64,000 bases of DNA from assembly GCF_001039355.2 (NCBI RefSeq), contig NW_019776024.1, positions 412,440 through 476,439 on the forward strand, given 5' to 3'. Shown in pieces: positions 1 to 11,019 of this stretch. The translations under genes and the position numbers were made by a program. This stretch comes from Lingula anatina (Eukaryota; Brachiopoda; Lingulata; Lingulida; Lingulidae). A model generated the notes under the pieces. It was not told the DNA's origin. It saw nothing but the letters and a program-made list of their open reading frames with translations, and searched no databases. Numbering within the stretch: position 1 is the first letter of the stretch; every line of letters begins with the position of its first letter.

Positions 1-1568
1 AATATACAAAAATATCTGATCCAATATGCCTTCCTTCTGATAAAAATATTTATAGAGATGTACATGCCTCAGAAAGGTCATTTAAATGGGAAATGAAGCT
101 GGAACAAAATTCAATGTATTAACCCTCATGTGGAGACTGCTTGATTAAAAGAAATCCATATGATGTGATGCGACCAATAACCCACCTTTATTAACTGACA
201 TAAACAATGGATATTTAATCTACGGTGTAAAGGAGGAAATAGAAATGTCCGGTAGAAAAAAAAAAAAATCATCTGCACCATTATTTTATCTGATTAAACA
301 AGTAAATTAATGAATGAGTGAATAAGTGAATAAATAAACAAATGAACAAACCAGTTTTGTCAATGTGCTGAACTTCGAAAACAAAATGACTAGATATATT
401 GAAAATATCTTTTTCAAAACACAGTTATATAATACAAAACTTCATAAAAAGAAATGGCAGGGCTCCGGGGTGTTAAATGTGGACTAGATGGTTAATTGCT
501 GCTCCAAACTTAAGCACTTAAAATTTAGACAATTTACAATCATTTGGAATGGTTAAACTATTATCCTTGTTTAGATATTTACAAAGAACAGATCTACCAA
601 ATCTACAGAAACTGAATTATCCATGGGTTCTGAATTCTGAATCCTTTTTATTATTAATCATGCTTTTCATACCATGGAAGAGCCTATGAACCAGGTTTAC
701 TGATATCCAACTGCGAAGATGGCTGTAGGAGATTCAGGGATCTCATGTCCTTATGACTTTATATAAATCATGACTTGAACTTCAACACACACACACAAAA
801 GTTTCAACCTGTACTTGGACCACTGAAAAAACAAGTCGGCAATAGCCCATATTTTTAGTCAATTCAGCCATTAGCTAAGTTGTTCCTGATACTGCAAAAC
901 AGCAATCAATACAAGGCTACTTCAGAGCAATGGTACTTGGTCTTATTATTCACACTTACCCACTATTCAAAATCAATACATTAAAATAGGAAGAGAAATG
1001 TTTGGTAGAGAAAACAAGACTTATAATATCAAAATTAAAAAGCATTATTTGGTTTCTCGTTCCATTGGGAAATAAAAAAAAACGATTCACCATGAGATGG
1101 CTATCATATAAAAAGAATCAGAATCTTTGTGACCTACAAAAATTTGTAAAAATTACATGAGTGAATAAAAGATGTAACACTTGACATTTTCTTTCCTGTC
1201 TCTTCATCAACTTCAAGAAGCAACCACATTTATATCAAAGATCAATAAGCTCATCAGAATGATGTGACCAACAACTATCCTCCACACAAATCAGGAATCA
1301 AATTACTTTGATCAGTTTTAGTGTTTGTAACAGTTTCAGTAAAAAATAGTTCTCTTTTTTAAGTTAAGTTCAAGAATCAATGAGTTCTGAGCAAAAGAAA
1401 AACAAAATCTTGGCAACCATGCTTATACAGTTTTACAATCACTGCATTGACCTTTACAGATTTCCATTCCATTATATGATTCCCTATCTCTCTGATATGT
1501 GTTAAGCTGTATACTAAGACTATTGGCATAATCCCAGTATTGTTGCTTGCTTTACCAGACAAGCAGCA
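1..1568. repeat. Left copy of a 1.57 kb near-identical duplication
   Basis: This stretch reappears at a constant offset of 1721 bases as 1722-3289. I noticed only three substitutions between the copies (for example at 538, where A here is C there) and no length difference, even in the poly-A run near 255. The left end lies outside the window. The right end stops at a single N at 1569. No reading frame longer than about 60 codons and no recognisable protein is present. The single N at the breakpoint and the near identity favour two alleles or overlapping contig ends placed side by side by an assembler over a true recent duplication, but sequence alone cannot settle this. Confidence 0.95.
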
Positions 1569-1569
1569 N
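1569..1569. other. Single-N assembly join
   Basis: One undetermined base sits exactly where the left duplication copy ends. The 152 bases that follow (1570-1721) are not part of the repeat. A single N is commonly written by scaffolding software when two contigs are thought to abut or overlap without a merged alignment. Confidence 0.8.
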
Positions 1570-1721
1570 AATTGTGGCTATAAGTAAGATCCTATTTTCT
1601 ACACATGTTCAAGGCTAATAGTTTTATCATATCTTAATAGCTGCAGTATGACAAGAACACCATCCAAAAACGTGTTGACCAAATGATGCCCTTCTTCCTG
1701 CTGTGCATGTTGCATAATGAA

Positions 1722-3289
1722 AATATACAAAAATATCTGATCCAATATGCCTTCCTTCTGATAAAAATATTTATAGAGATGTACATGCCTCAGAAAGGTC
1801 ATTTAAATGGGAAATGAAGCTGGAACAAAATTCAATGTATTAACCCTCATGTGGAGACTGCTTGATTAAAAGAAATCCATATGATGTGATGCGACCAATA
1901 ACCCACCTTTATTAACTGACATAAACAATGGATATTTAATCTACGGTGTAAAGGAGGAAATAGAAATGTCCGGTAGAAAAAAAAAAAAATCATCTGCACC
2001 ATTATTTTATCTGATTAAACAAGTAAATTAATGAATGAGTGAATAAGTGAATAAATAAACAAATGAACAAACCAGTTTTGTCAATGTGCTGAACTTCGAA
2101 AACAAAATGACTAGATATATTGAAAATATCTTTTTCAAAACACAGTTATATAATACAAAACTTCATAAAAAGAAATGGCAGGGCTCCGGGGTGTTAAATG
2201 TGGACTAGATGGTTAATTGCTGCTCCAAACTTAAGCACTTAAAATTTAGACAATTTCCAATCATTTGGAATGGTTAAACTATTATCCTTGTTTAGATATT
2301 TACAAAGAACAGATCTACCAAATCTACAGAAACTGAATTATCCATGGGTTCTGAATTATGAATCCTTTTTATTATTAATCATGCTTTTCATACCATGGAA
2401 GGGCCTATGAACCAGGTTTACTGATATCCAACTGCGAAGATGGCTGTAGGAGATTCAGGGATCTCATGTCCTTATGACTTTATATAAATCATGACTTGAA
2501 CTTCAACACACACACACAAAAGTTTCAACCTGTACTTGGACCACTGAAAAAACAAGTCGGCAATAGCCCATATTTTTAGTCAATTCAGCCATTAGCTAAG
2601 TTGTTCCTGATACTGCAAAACAGCAATCAATACAAGGCTACTTCAGAGCAATGGTACTTGGTCTTATTATTCACACTTACCCACTATTCAAAATCAATAC
2701 ATTAAAATAGGAAGAGAAATGTTTGGTAGAGAAAACAAGACTTATAATATCAAAATTAAAAAGCATTATTTGGTTTCTCGTTCCATTGGGAAATAAAAAA
2801 AAACGATTCACCATGAGATGGCTATCATATAAAAAGAATCAGAATCTTTGTGACCTACAAAAATTTGTAAAAATTACATGAGTGAATAAAAGATGTAACA
2901 CTTGACATTTTCTTTCCTGTCTCTTCATCAACTTCAAGAAGCAACCACATTTATATCAAAGATCAATAAGCTCATCAGAATGATGTGACCAACAACTATC
3001 CTCCACACAAATCAGGAATCAAATTACTTTGATCAGTTTTAGTGTTTGTAACAGTTTCAGTAAAAAATAGTTCTCTTTTTTAAGTTAAGTTCAAGAATCA
3101 ATGAGTTCTGAGCAAAAGAAAAACAAAATCTTGGCAACCATGCTTATACAGTTTTACAATCACTGCATTGACCTTTACAGATTTCCATTCCATTATATGA
3201 TTCCCTATCTCTCTGATATGTGTTAAGCTGTATACTAAGACTATTGGCATAATCCCAGTATTGTTGCTTGCTTTACCAGACAAGCAGCA
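1722..3289. repeat. Right copy of the 1.57 kb near-identical duplication
   Basis: This is the second copy of 1-1568, in the same orientation. It continues without a break into single-copy sequence at 3290, so it is the copy joined to the rest of the locus. No coding potential is recognised. The 61-codon minus-strand frame shared by both copies (around 1377-1562 and 3098-3343) resembles no family I know and is probably chance. Confidence 0.95.
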
Positions 3290-5379
3290 CTGTAGACTAC
3301 TGTAACAAATGAGAATGAAAAGTTGTGCCATATGCTTGTGCATTTATTCCCTGGTTAATTGCCTAAACTGAAAATCCCAAAGGAAAAGAGAATATTGTAA
3401 CTGCATATTTATGAATTGAACTAAACCCTATGGACAGATGTGGAGCCAGGGTTTCAAAAGCATATTGAACTTGGAGATTGCTTTGGAACCTATTTGAAAA
3501 ATAAGGACCATTTCTAAGTTGTAAAGAGGAGGGTAATATGCAGAAAGTGTGTCATGGATCCCTGACACTGAACCAGTGGCAACCCTGTAAACATTTTAAA
3601 GGAATTCCATTTGGGGCATATGCTAAGTTTTAGACTTTTAGATAACATTTTAAAACACCTTTGATCAAATGTCATACCCCAAGTTACAAATGTTCTGCAA
3701 ATATTCTAACGTTTTCAATGCAAAAATAATAAGGGGGGGGGGCTTTTTAATAGCCTTGCATTTTTTAAAAAATATATTCTGACAGAAAGGTTCCTTTACT
3801 TTGTTTTCACCTCTATCCAACCTTTACACTTTGACACTCCCATATCTTATGCCACTATGTATATTGAAGAGTAGTTATTTGCTCTGACTCACCATTTTGT
3901 ATCAGTTCTGCTAGTGTTCCACTTCTTTATTTGCATGCAGTAGAAGTTCTAATTACCTTAAATCAGGTCATTATTCAGTCTGAAAAGAAAAAAATCTAAC
4001 ACTGTATAATGGAGACCCTTTTCCTTTTTAGGTATAAATTTTTCAACACAGAAGATATAATGGTGCCTGTTGGCGATAGAGCAGATAATATAAAATCTGG
4101 ATTTTTCTGTGTATGAACATCATCAAGGTTTTTTTAAGAATCCCAATTCATATAAATTATTAATTTTATTGAGCAGTTAGAGTAAGAGGCACACCTATTA
4201 GGACAAGATGAAACCTATGCATGCTTCAAGCTCAATGGAGATTGATGGATGTAAGTCAACTAAACAGGAAATGTTACCATAAAGATGTATATTTTTTTCA
4301 TAAATCTTATCTCAATTAGTAGCAAAATCTCCCTCTAAAACAGTCTGTAGGTTATCAAGCTAATAGGTTATGCAAAACATTACAAGTTTCTGGCCTCTGA
4401 CTAACTTCACTTATTTCTTACAGGCAAGCACAACAGTGAATGTACTGTAACAAAACATGAAGACAGGGATGCTTCAGCTAAGAGACAAATTTCTGTAAGT
4501 GTGGACTTTAATTAAGTAACATTAAGTATGCTGCAAATGTCATTAAGTTTGTTACATCTCACGGCAAACCCAGCAACTTTCAGGGTGTAACAACACTTCT
4601 ATCAACTTTAGTAATAATAAGCATGACAAAGAATATTTTCAACCATTATTGGCATTAAACACCAATTCTATTAATTTGTACAATCTGTCAACAGCACTTG
4701 TTTTGTGTTCTTTTGTTGAAAGTACAAAATATATCGTACATTCGACAAAATAGTGCGTCGCGTAAATCTTCAAATTTAGTAAATAAACATTAAGAAATAG
4801 CATAATGACAACTGACTCAACATTTGACCGATGCTAAAAAGTCACAAAATGAATTTCAGTGTTAGAAATGATTGCGTTGCCACTGCGCTTTCGTCTTGGC
4901 AGTAAAGGTTACTAATAATATCCAGCTATATTGTACTTTGAATCCACTTACCATTTCATTAAGGAAACGTAGAAAATATGTCGTGTATTTCCCTAGTGAT
5001 ATTTCAATCAGATTTTTCACCAAAAATTTCACGCATGCTCAGTTATCTCATTTACGGAAAAGGAAAGAAACTAGCATTAATATTAGCGCTTAAACTCAAG
5101 ATAATCCAAATCCAAAGAATCTTCAATTTTCAATCTTCAATTTTATTAATGAATAAACATTGAGTAAGATCTTTTCAAAACTAAGGTACATATTTGCTTA
5201 AGTATCATCAAATTCAACGAAAATGATTTATGAATTAGTAACATTTTTAGCATATATACAATTTATTTCGTTCGTTCATTAACTTAATAAGACCTGTTGT
5301 GCAAGTGTGTTGTCAGTGCAACAGGTGAAACGGCAGGGCAATGTTTTTAAAAGTTCACAAGACCAATATTGCGCCCAAG
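3290..5379. other. Unassigned region with exon-like segments on the plus strand
   Basis: No protein family is recognised here. Three segments have consensus GTAAGT donors in phase with each other: 4202-4250 (with an ATG at 4208), 4424-4494 (behind a good pyrimidine-rich acceptor) and about 5325-5379. A further strong acceptor at 4030-4031 opens a 27-codon frame that ends in TGA at 4114-4116. These could be 5' leader exons of the CRACR2A-like gene downstream, or exons of a small unknown transcript. Around 5300-5560 the base composition is less AT-rich, which is compatible with a promoter. Confidence 0.3.
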
Positions 5380-5881
5380 GTAAGTTTGTTAACAGCCCGT
5401 TTGGCTGATATGGGCATATTTGAAAGGAAGATTAAGATTAATTCGTGGAATAAATTGATAGATATTGGTTTTTGCAGACTTGTGTAAATCACAGAGCTGG
5501 CAAAGATCCCTTCGATTTTCAAAGTTCGTGTCCGCCTTCCTTTTCCAACTCGCTCTTCATTTCATTACTAAATTGCTTTGGTTGTTTGTATTGTAATGTT
5601 TAAATCGGGTATTCGAGGTCAATGTCACGAGGTAAAAACACGTAAAAGCAACACGAAGGTGGTCAAAGTGAAGTTGTTGAAATTATATTTGAACATCACA
5701 TTACTGTACATGTATGCTTGCTTTTAAGAAGTTAACCGGCATTTATAAACTTATAGACTTTATATTCATCTGAATTAGGAGTTTCTTAGTTTGAATACTT
5801 ACGTCAAGACAATCGTTTTTTTATAATGAAATAAAATATACATGTATAAATTTTCATTTTGACAGAGTTCGGATTTAGGAC

Positions 5882-5896
5882 GGGGGGGGGGGAGGG
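5882..5896. repeat. Poly-G tract
   Basis: A nearly pure G run. Similar runs occur at 3734-3743, 13126-13143 (the longest, about 18 G) and 18321-18329, with a C run at 19434-19448. They could fold as G-quadruplexes when single-stranded, but simple-sequence slippage is the ordinary explanation. Confidence 0.6.
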
Positions 5897-6005
5897 GGTT
5901 GATATATCTCTTTCATAGGAATCAGATGCAAGGGTAAAAATGCTGTTACTTATGTCAAAAAGTATTAAAATATTAGACAATTGTACAAAAAACGTATTTT
6001 GGGTT

Positions 6006-6029
6006 TATATATATATATATATATATATC
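6006..6029. repeat. (TA)n microsatellite
   Basis: A short, uninterrupted TA dinucleotide run in non-coding sequence. Confidence 0.85.
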
Positions 6030-6354
6030 TGTAACAGCTTTCAAAGATTTGCTACTGTATGTACCCACCTGCAGTGTTGTCAAAAGACATGTTGGGTTTC
6101 GTCTCTAATGTTGTTAATTGAGTGCAGTGCTTGTTAAACCAATCATATTCTAGCCCTTCTTTTATTTTTGATTAACTATCAAATAAATAGATTCATCCCA
6201 GCGATTTAAGTTATGAGAAAGAAAAAATGTGAGAAATCCATAATTTAGATAAACAATATAACCACTTATTCTAAGCATATATAAAGCAGAAAATCAGTAC
6301 AATTATATCCACTATAAGTGCAGTTCATCTAAATACTTTATTGACACACCTTAA

Positions 6355-6692
6355 AGGGATAATAACTCTTCGTATGAGATCTATATTTCACAATAAAAAC
6401 ATTGTGAACAACTCATAGAAATATAATATATTCTGTTTTACCACAAAAACGGTAGTTATAGCTATTATTCTGATATCTGAGCTTGTCTTTATATCATGTG
6501 ACCTCCATTGATGGCTATACTCTGTTAAAATCTCTTAAAGGATTTGAACAAAAAACCAAACTTTTTGGAAAAAAAACCAGGGACTAAATTTGAATGTAAA
6601 AATGGATTCATTAACCATTGGTAAGAATGGGAAAATTGTTGTTTACTCCAGGAAAATTCATTTTTTAGCCGAAACGAAGAGTTATTATCCCT
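6355..6692 (+). mobile_element. MITE with 19-bp inverted ends and TTAA target duplication, copy 1
   Basis: The element starts AGGGATAATAACTCTTCGT and ends with the exact reverse complement of those 19 bases. It is flanked on both sides by TTAA (6351-6354 and 6693-6696). The paralogous segment has a single TTAA at 8476-8479 with no element, so the empty site is preserved and insertion is certain. No transposase is encoded. A TTAA target duplication is typical of piggyBac-type (and some related) DNA transposases, so this is probably a non-autonomous derivative of such an element. Superfamily assignment is inference. Confidence 0.9.
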
Positions 6693-7086
6693 TTAATATT
6701 AGCTTTTTATTTATCTGAAAATCATGATTATTTTAATTATTTTAAAACACAAGTTTGAACAGGGTCTGAGATCCCTTTTTTATAAAAGTTAAATATAGTT
6801 CAAATACATGTAATAGACATCGTCTTATGATAGTTGGCATAATGTCACAAAATTAAAATTTCCATTCCAAACGCAATCGATTTAGTCTGAAATATTAAAA
6901 TATCATACCTTGGTAGGTTGAAACTCAAAGGGAAAGTTCATGACAACAGCACAAAAGTGGTTGTAAGGATGTCACTTGCAGCTTAGATCAGGATTCACTA
7001 CTAGATAGTTAGATGTGCAGTTCATGCACTATTTTAGAACACTGTTTTTTATGAGAGAACAGTTTTATTAGCTCTGTATGTATCAA

Positions 7087-7253
7087 TTTAAATTATTGTT
7101 TTTCTTTTTATCAAGAGCTTTTAAAATATGTTATTAAATAATATACCGTAGTCATTTACTCCCTGATGATGGTGACTGACAGTCACAGAAATATTGGAGG
7201 TAATACCCACATATTTTATAAGCTCTTGATAAAAAGAAAAACAATAATTTAAA
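7087..7253. repeat. Palindrome with 45-bp arms and a hammerhead-like centre
   Basis: The left arm (7087-7131) and right arm (7209-7253) are reverse complements with one mismatch visible. The 77-base centre contains CTGATGA, a small hairpin and GAAA in the order found in hammerhead ribozymes. A transcript would fold into a long hairpin. The arms could be the terminal repeats of a very short foldback transposon. No target duplication is obvious. Confidence 0.8.
7156..7203 (+). ncRNA. Possible hammerhead ribozyme motif
   Basis: CTGATGA lies at 7163-7169 and GAAA at 7188-7191. Between them is a hairpin of GTGACT with AGTCAC and a three-base loop, which would be helix II. TTACTCC before the core can pair with GGAG-TAA after it (7196-7203, one bulged G), which would be helix I. 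Helix III would be reduced to one A-U pair with cleavage after U7195. Very short helix III is known in the hammerheads of animal Penelope-like elements and retrozymes, but one pair is marginal. G7171 would also be bulged. It may be inactive or a chance match. Confidence 0.3.
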
Positions 7254-8116
7254 GTGTTTTTTAGCTTTCAATTCCAACCTTTTAAATGTCAAGAATTTTT
7301 TTTAGTTTTTTATTTTTATTTGTTGTTGTGTTGGTGCATGAAATAGTGGTGAAATGCCAATTTAACTCCCCTTTCCTTTAGGATTGAATGTTTTTTTCAA
7401 CACCTGGGTTCTTTTTGCTGGCCAGCATGGGGCCATACACCACACCCCCTCATTATTAAAATTTCAGCTCGTTTTCCTTTGACAGTTTAGTGGGTAATTT
7501 GTGTGACCAGGTGAGCATTGATTGTTAAGTGTACAGAGTTGTCAGGTCCAGTTTATTTTTGAGAGAAAGATTGTTGGCATGGTCATTAACAGCTCTGTTA
7601 GATGGCAGCTGAATAATGTAAGAAAATACCATGTATTTACATAAAGACAGATGCTCAATGAATACAGTTGATTGTTACACAGTACCAAGTTTGTACATTT
7701 ATTTGTTAATGTGACTTATCTCGATGTACTGCGAACAACAACAAACTTGGAGCAGCTGATATTGATGCAGATGATGAATAAAATATGCTTTCTGTAGGTG
7801 TGTGTATATGCCCTCATGTAATTAACTTTTAGACAAACTGTATTTTTAGACATAGACAGCACTTACTAGCAAGTCAGGTGTTTAGAATCAGACCATATAA
7901 AACTTTAAGCTGAGGCAGAAAATCCTAAATGTTCTTATTTTGGAAAAGCTGTCATTTAGGTAAAGTATATGTCAGAGGGAAGAGATATTAATTACCATGT
8001 AGTAGATTGTGGGTTGTTTTTATGATAGTATTTATAATCATTTACTGATTTTAAAGATATGATTGACATGTTTACAACAAGCTAATCAGTGAACCAATCA
8101 GTGTCAGTCTTGAAGG

Positions 8117-9020
8117 GCATTCAGAACAAGTAAATCTGCGGACTAAATATGGCCCACTTACTTAAAAGCAGCACCAACTAATTCCCTGATAGCCTCTCTG
8201 CCTCTTTAAAAGCAGTTGTTGCAGGGGCATTTAAACCTCCGAGCCGGGATTTAGTCTGTTAATTAAAAGCAGTGCTTGTTAAACCAATCATATTCTAGCC
8301 CTTGTTTTATTTTTGGTTTACTATCAAATAAATTGATTTATGTCAGTGATACAAGTTTTAAGAAAGAAAAAAATGTGAGAAATCCATAATTTAGATAAAC
8401 AATATAGCCACTTATTCTAAAGCAGAAAACCAATCCACTTATATCCAGTTCATCTAAATACTTTATTGACACACCTTAATATAAGCTTTTTATTTGATTT
8501 ATAAGATATTAGCCATTTTTATGATAAATATCTGAAAATCATGATTATTAACACAAGTTTGAACAGGGTCTGAGTTAAAATTAAATATAGTACAAATACA
8601 TGTAATAGACATTGTCTTATGATAGTTGGCATAATGTCACAAAATTAAAATTTCCATTCCAAATGCAATTAGATTTAGCCAGTGAAATATTAAAAAATCA
8701 TACCTTGGTAGGTTGAAACTCTTTATTTACATAAAGACAGATGCTCAATGAATACAGTTTACTGTTACACAGTACCAAGTGTGTACATTTATTTGTTAAT
8801 GTGACTTATCTCGATGTACTGCGAACAACAACAAACTTGGAGCAGCTGATATTGATGCAAATGATGAATAAAATATGCTTTCTGTAGGAGATTTAGTCTG
8901 TTTAAATGCATGTGTAGAGGGGGAAGACCATTAGGGGATTAAGTGGCGCAGCTTTTAAGTGGGGTCAGCCATATTTGTTGACCAATCAGTAAGTATGCGA
9001 ATCATCTTTTCTGAATGCGC
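8117..9020. mobile_element. Degenerate inverted-repeat element containing a duplicated segment
   Basis: About 120-140 bases at the left end (8117-8240, beginning GCATTCAGAAC) resemble the reverse complement of the right end (8903-9020, ending TTCTGAATGC), with many differences. The same terminal sequence recurs in the short element at 10859-11019, so this looks like a family of DNA transposons. The interior (8257-8888) is the short copy of the 6112-7798 segment. It is flanked by a 13-base direct repeat, GATTTAGTCTGTT, at 8248-8260 and 8890-8902. No transposase is seen. Confidence 0.5.
8257..8888. repeat. Older duplicated segment, shorter copy
   Basis: This matches 6112-7798 in three collinear blocks but lacks the MITE and the 707 bases at 6927-7633. 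The MITE absence is a clean empty site. The other absence does not follow GT-AG or CT-AC borders, so it is not an intron lost through reverse transcription. The 13-base direct repeats on each side suggest the block entered as an insertion. Confidence 0.8.
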
Positions 9021-10858
9021 TCTTAATACAACACCTTATATTAAAAAGACAAACCCATGAATTGGAGCCAGTAAAAGTTTTTTGGGACCTGTGCATTTTT
9101 TAGAATGAATTGGTTCAGTATGGACATTTTTCCTTAAAGTTTTCAAAAGAGGTTTTTAATTTGATTAATTTTTTTTCTGAAATGTAACTGTTACAAAGCT
9201 GATTTTAGATTTAAGAAGCGTTTGACAAAATCAAGGTCTTGCTATTACTAATATTTTCTGGTCTTACTGAAAGTTTTATTCCTACCAATAAATCCTAATT
9301 CAAACCAGTAAATTTTAGGAAAGTGGCGGTCTGAATAGCCAATAAGCAGAAAATTTTATGGCACAAACTGTGATTTTAGAAAGAGAAGAAAAAAAAAACT
9401 AAAGAAGAGTTCTAGTACAAATTGAAGGCATCATCTTAACTATTGACTTTGATTGAAAAAAGCATTGAATGAACTCAACTATGTATTTGTATCTCCTACA
9501 TTTAATGATTGCTCTTTTTTCTGCTCTTTATACAAAGTACTAACATGAATATTTGTAGTTGCTAGTTGATTAGCATGACATTTGATCTTTAAACAATATC
9601 CTCAAATGTTAACTGGGCTTAGTTTTACAATCTGCATTTTTGTATTCAAGGCATGCCTGGGGTCAGACCTTCAGGGGGAAAATAAAGTAGATCTGTATGT
9701 TTTTCATTTATGCATACTAAATAAATCTGTAAAATAATGCCCATTTACATGTAGTCAGCAACTAAACTAAAAACATTTCATGCAGGTTCAGAATTTGCAT
9801 TATATGCAGATAAGCTCATATTTGTTTTTTAGTCTCAAAATATTTTCTACAATCAAAGACTGAAAAATAAGATTGATGAATTTCCTTTTTGGACAAAATA
9901 TTCATTGTTTTTAACATGAACAATTAAGTATGCTTGTGCCAAATGAAGGCTTAATAACCTTGTGTCTAGACTATGATATTGGAGAACAAATAATGTGGAT
10001 AATGAGTATGTTATGCAACTTTGTATGTGATGAACAAAAGAACATCAACATTATCACAGATATTTTGGAGTGCCTTATGACAATGCAAATCTGTCCAGCA
10101 CTGCTTTATTGCCATTGTGTATCATACAGTAGTGTGCATTCAGATCAGTATGGGTAAATATATAGAGGTGAATTATGCTGACGGGGTTATTGTTAAGATG
10201 TATTTGTGTAGTAAAAAATACCTAGCTAGGCATACTGTATTTGCAAGCCTGGTGCAGAAGAGACAGACTTATTTTTGTGTCTCAGTAAGTTGAGCTTAGG
10301 GTCTTGGAGATAAAAAAAAGTTGCTGGAAATACATATAATGAGGTTATTTTAAATATACTTTGCTGTCTCGTAGACTGTGAAATGATGATTAATTTTTTA
10401 ATCATTAGTTAACAGATATTTATTATACTTCTTGTTTTTAATGTCAAATGTTCATCTTGTGAACAATTCTGTGACTGTTATCTAACTATGAGAACGCTCA
10501 AATAAACAAATAAACCCATCCTACAAGCTAGATCGATCCAACTCTGCGGGGATTCTCGCTTAAGAGTAGTCAATGTCTGACACAATCTAAATAGAATGAT
10601 AGTTTATTGGGAATGGGCCCCAGGTGTGTGGGAGAGGGTAATAAACTTTCTGCTAGAATTACTAACATTATGTTGAAACCTGAGATTTATGATTTATTGC
10701 TTGGGTAAATGTCTTTTAGATCTTTTCTCATACTGTAGATCTTTGCCAGATAATATACAATCAGAAGAACATATCAGATTATGTGGATGTTATAATAAGT
10801 GCAGTGGGCAATGAAAGTGAGCTGCTTGCAAAAGATGTCGATATTTTAGTCTGTGTAT
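9021..10858. other. No gene recognised
   Basis: AT-rich non-coding sequence. The longest open frame (9930-10157, 75 codons, plus) has no recognisable domain and no splice context that would extend it. I see nothing else I can name. Confidence 0.6.
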
Positions 10859-11019
10859 GGCCGCTTTTAGTACAGTGGACTAAGTAGTCCGCGGGTCAGA
10901 TATGGCGACCAACTAAAAAGCGGGTCAAATATGGCGACCAACTAATATGCTTGAAGTATTCAAGTGGGTCCGTCATATTTGACCCTCGGACTAGTTAATC
11001 CACTGTTCTGAATGTGGCC
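10859..11019. mobile_element. Short inverted-repeat element (MITE-like)
   Basis: The ends are imperfect inverted repeats of about 50 bases. Both read GGCC, then a variable stretch, then ACAGTGGA, AGTCCG and GGGTCA-ATATG with scattered differences. The terminal sequence is shared with the larger element at 8117-9020. Inside the left half, a 29-base unit containing GGGTCA and ATATGGCGACCAACTA occurs twice in tandem (10891-10919 and 10920-10948). No coding capacity and no clear target duplication are seen. Confidence 0.65.

Larger units (their letters stand above)
6112..7798. repeat. Older duplicated segment, longer copy
   Basis: Three blocks of this segment match 8257-8888 in the same order and orientation: about 6112-6354, 6693-6926 and 7634-7798. 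The copies differ by many substitutions and small gaps, so this is an old duplication, unlike those at 1-3289 and 21-25 kb. Two stretches are present only here: a 338-bp MITE at 6355-6692, and about 700 bp at 6927-7633 that contains the palindrome at 7087-7253. No coding capacity is seen. Confidence 0.8.

Noticed and set aside
1377-1562. Minus-strand 61-codon frame present in both copies of the 1.57-kb duplication
   Set aside because: Its presence in both copies only reflects the duplication; it has no recognisable domain.
4032-4116. 27-codon terminal-exon-like frame (YKFFNTEDIM...) behind a strong acceptor
   Set aside because: The acceptor is good, but no upstream exon or family match supports it; kept only as a note in the region entry.
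6927-7633. The 707-bp difference between the old duplicated segments as a spliced-out intron (retrocopy)
   Set aside because: The borders do not fit GT-AG or CT-AC on either strand, so deletion or insertion is more likely than splicing.
9930-10157. 75-codon plus-strand open frame
   Set aside because: No family resemblance, AT-rich codon use typical of chance frames, and no supporting splice or promoter context.
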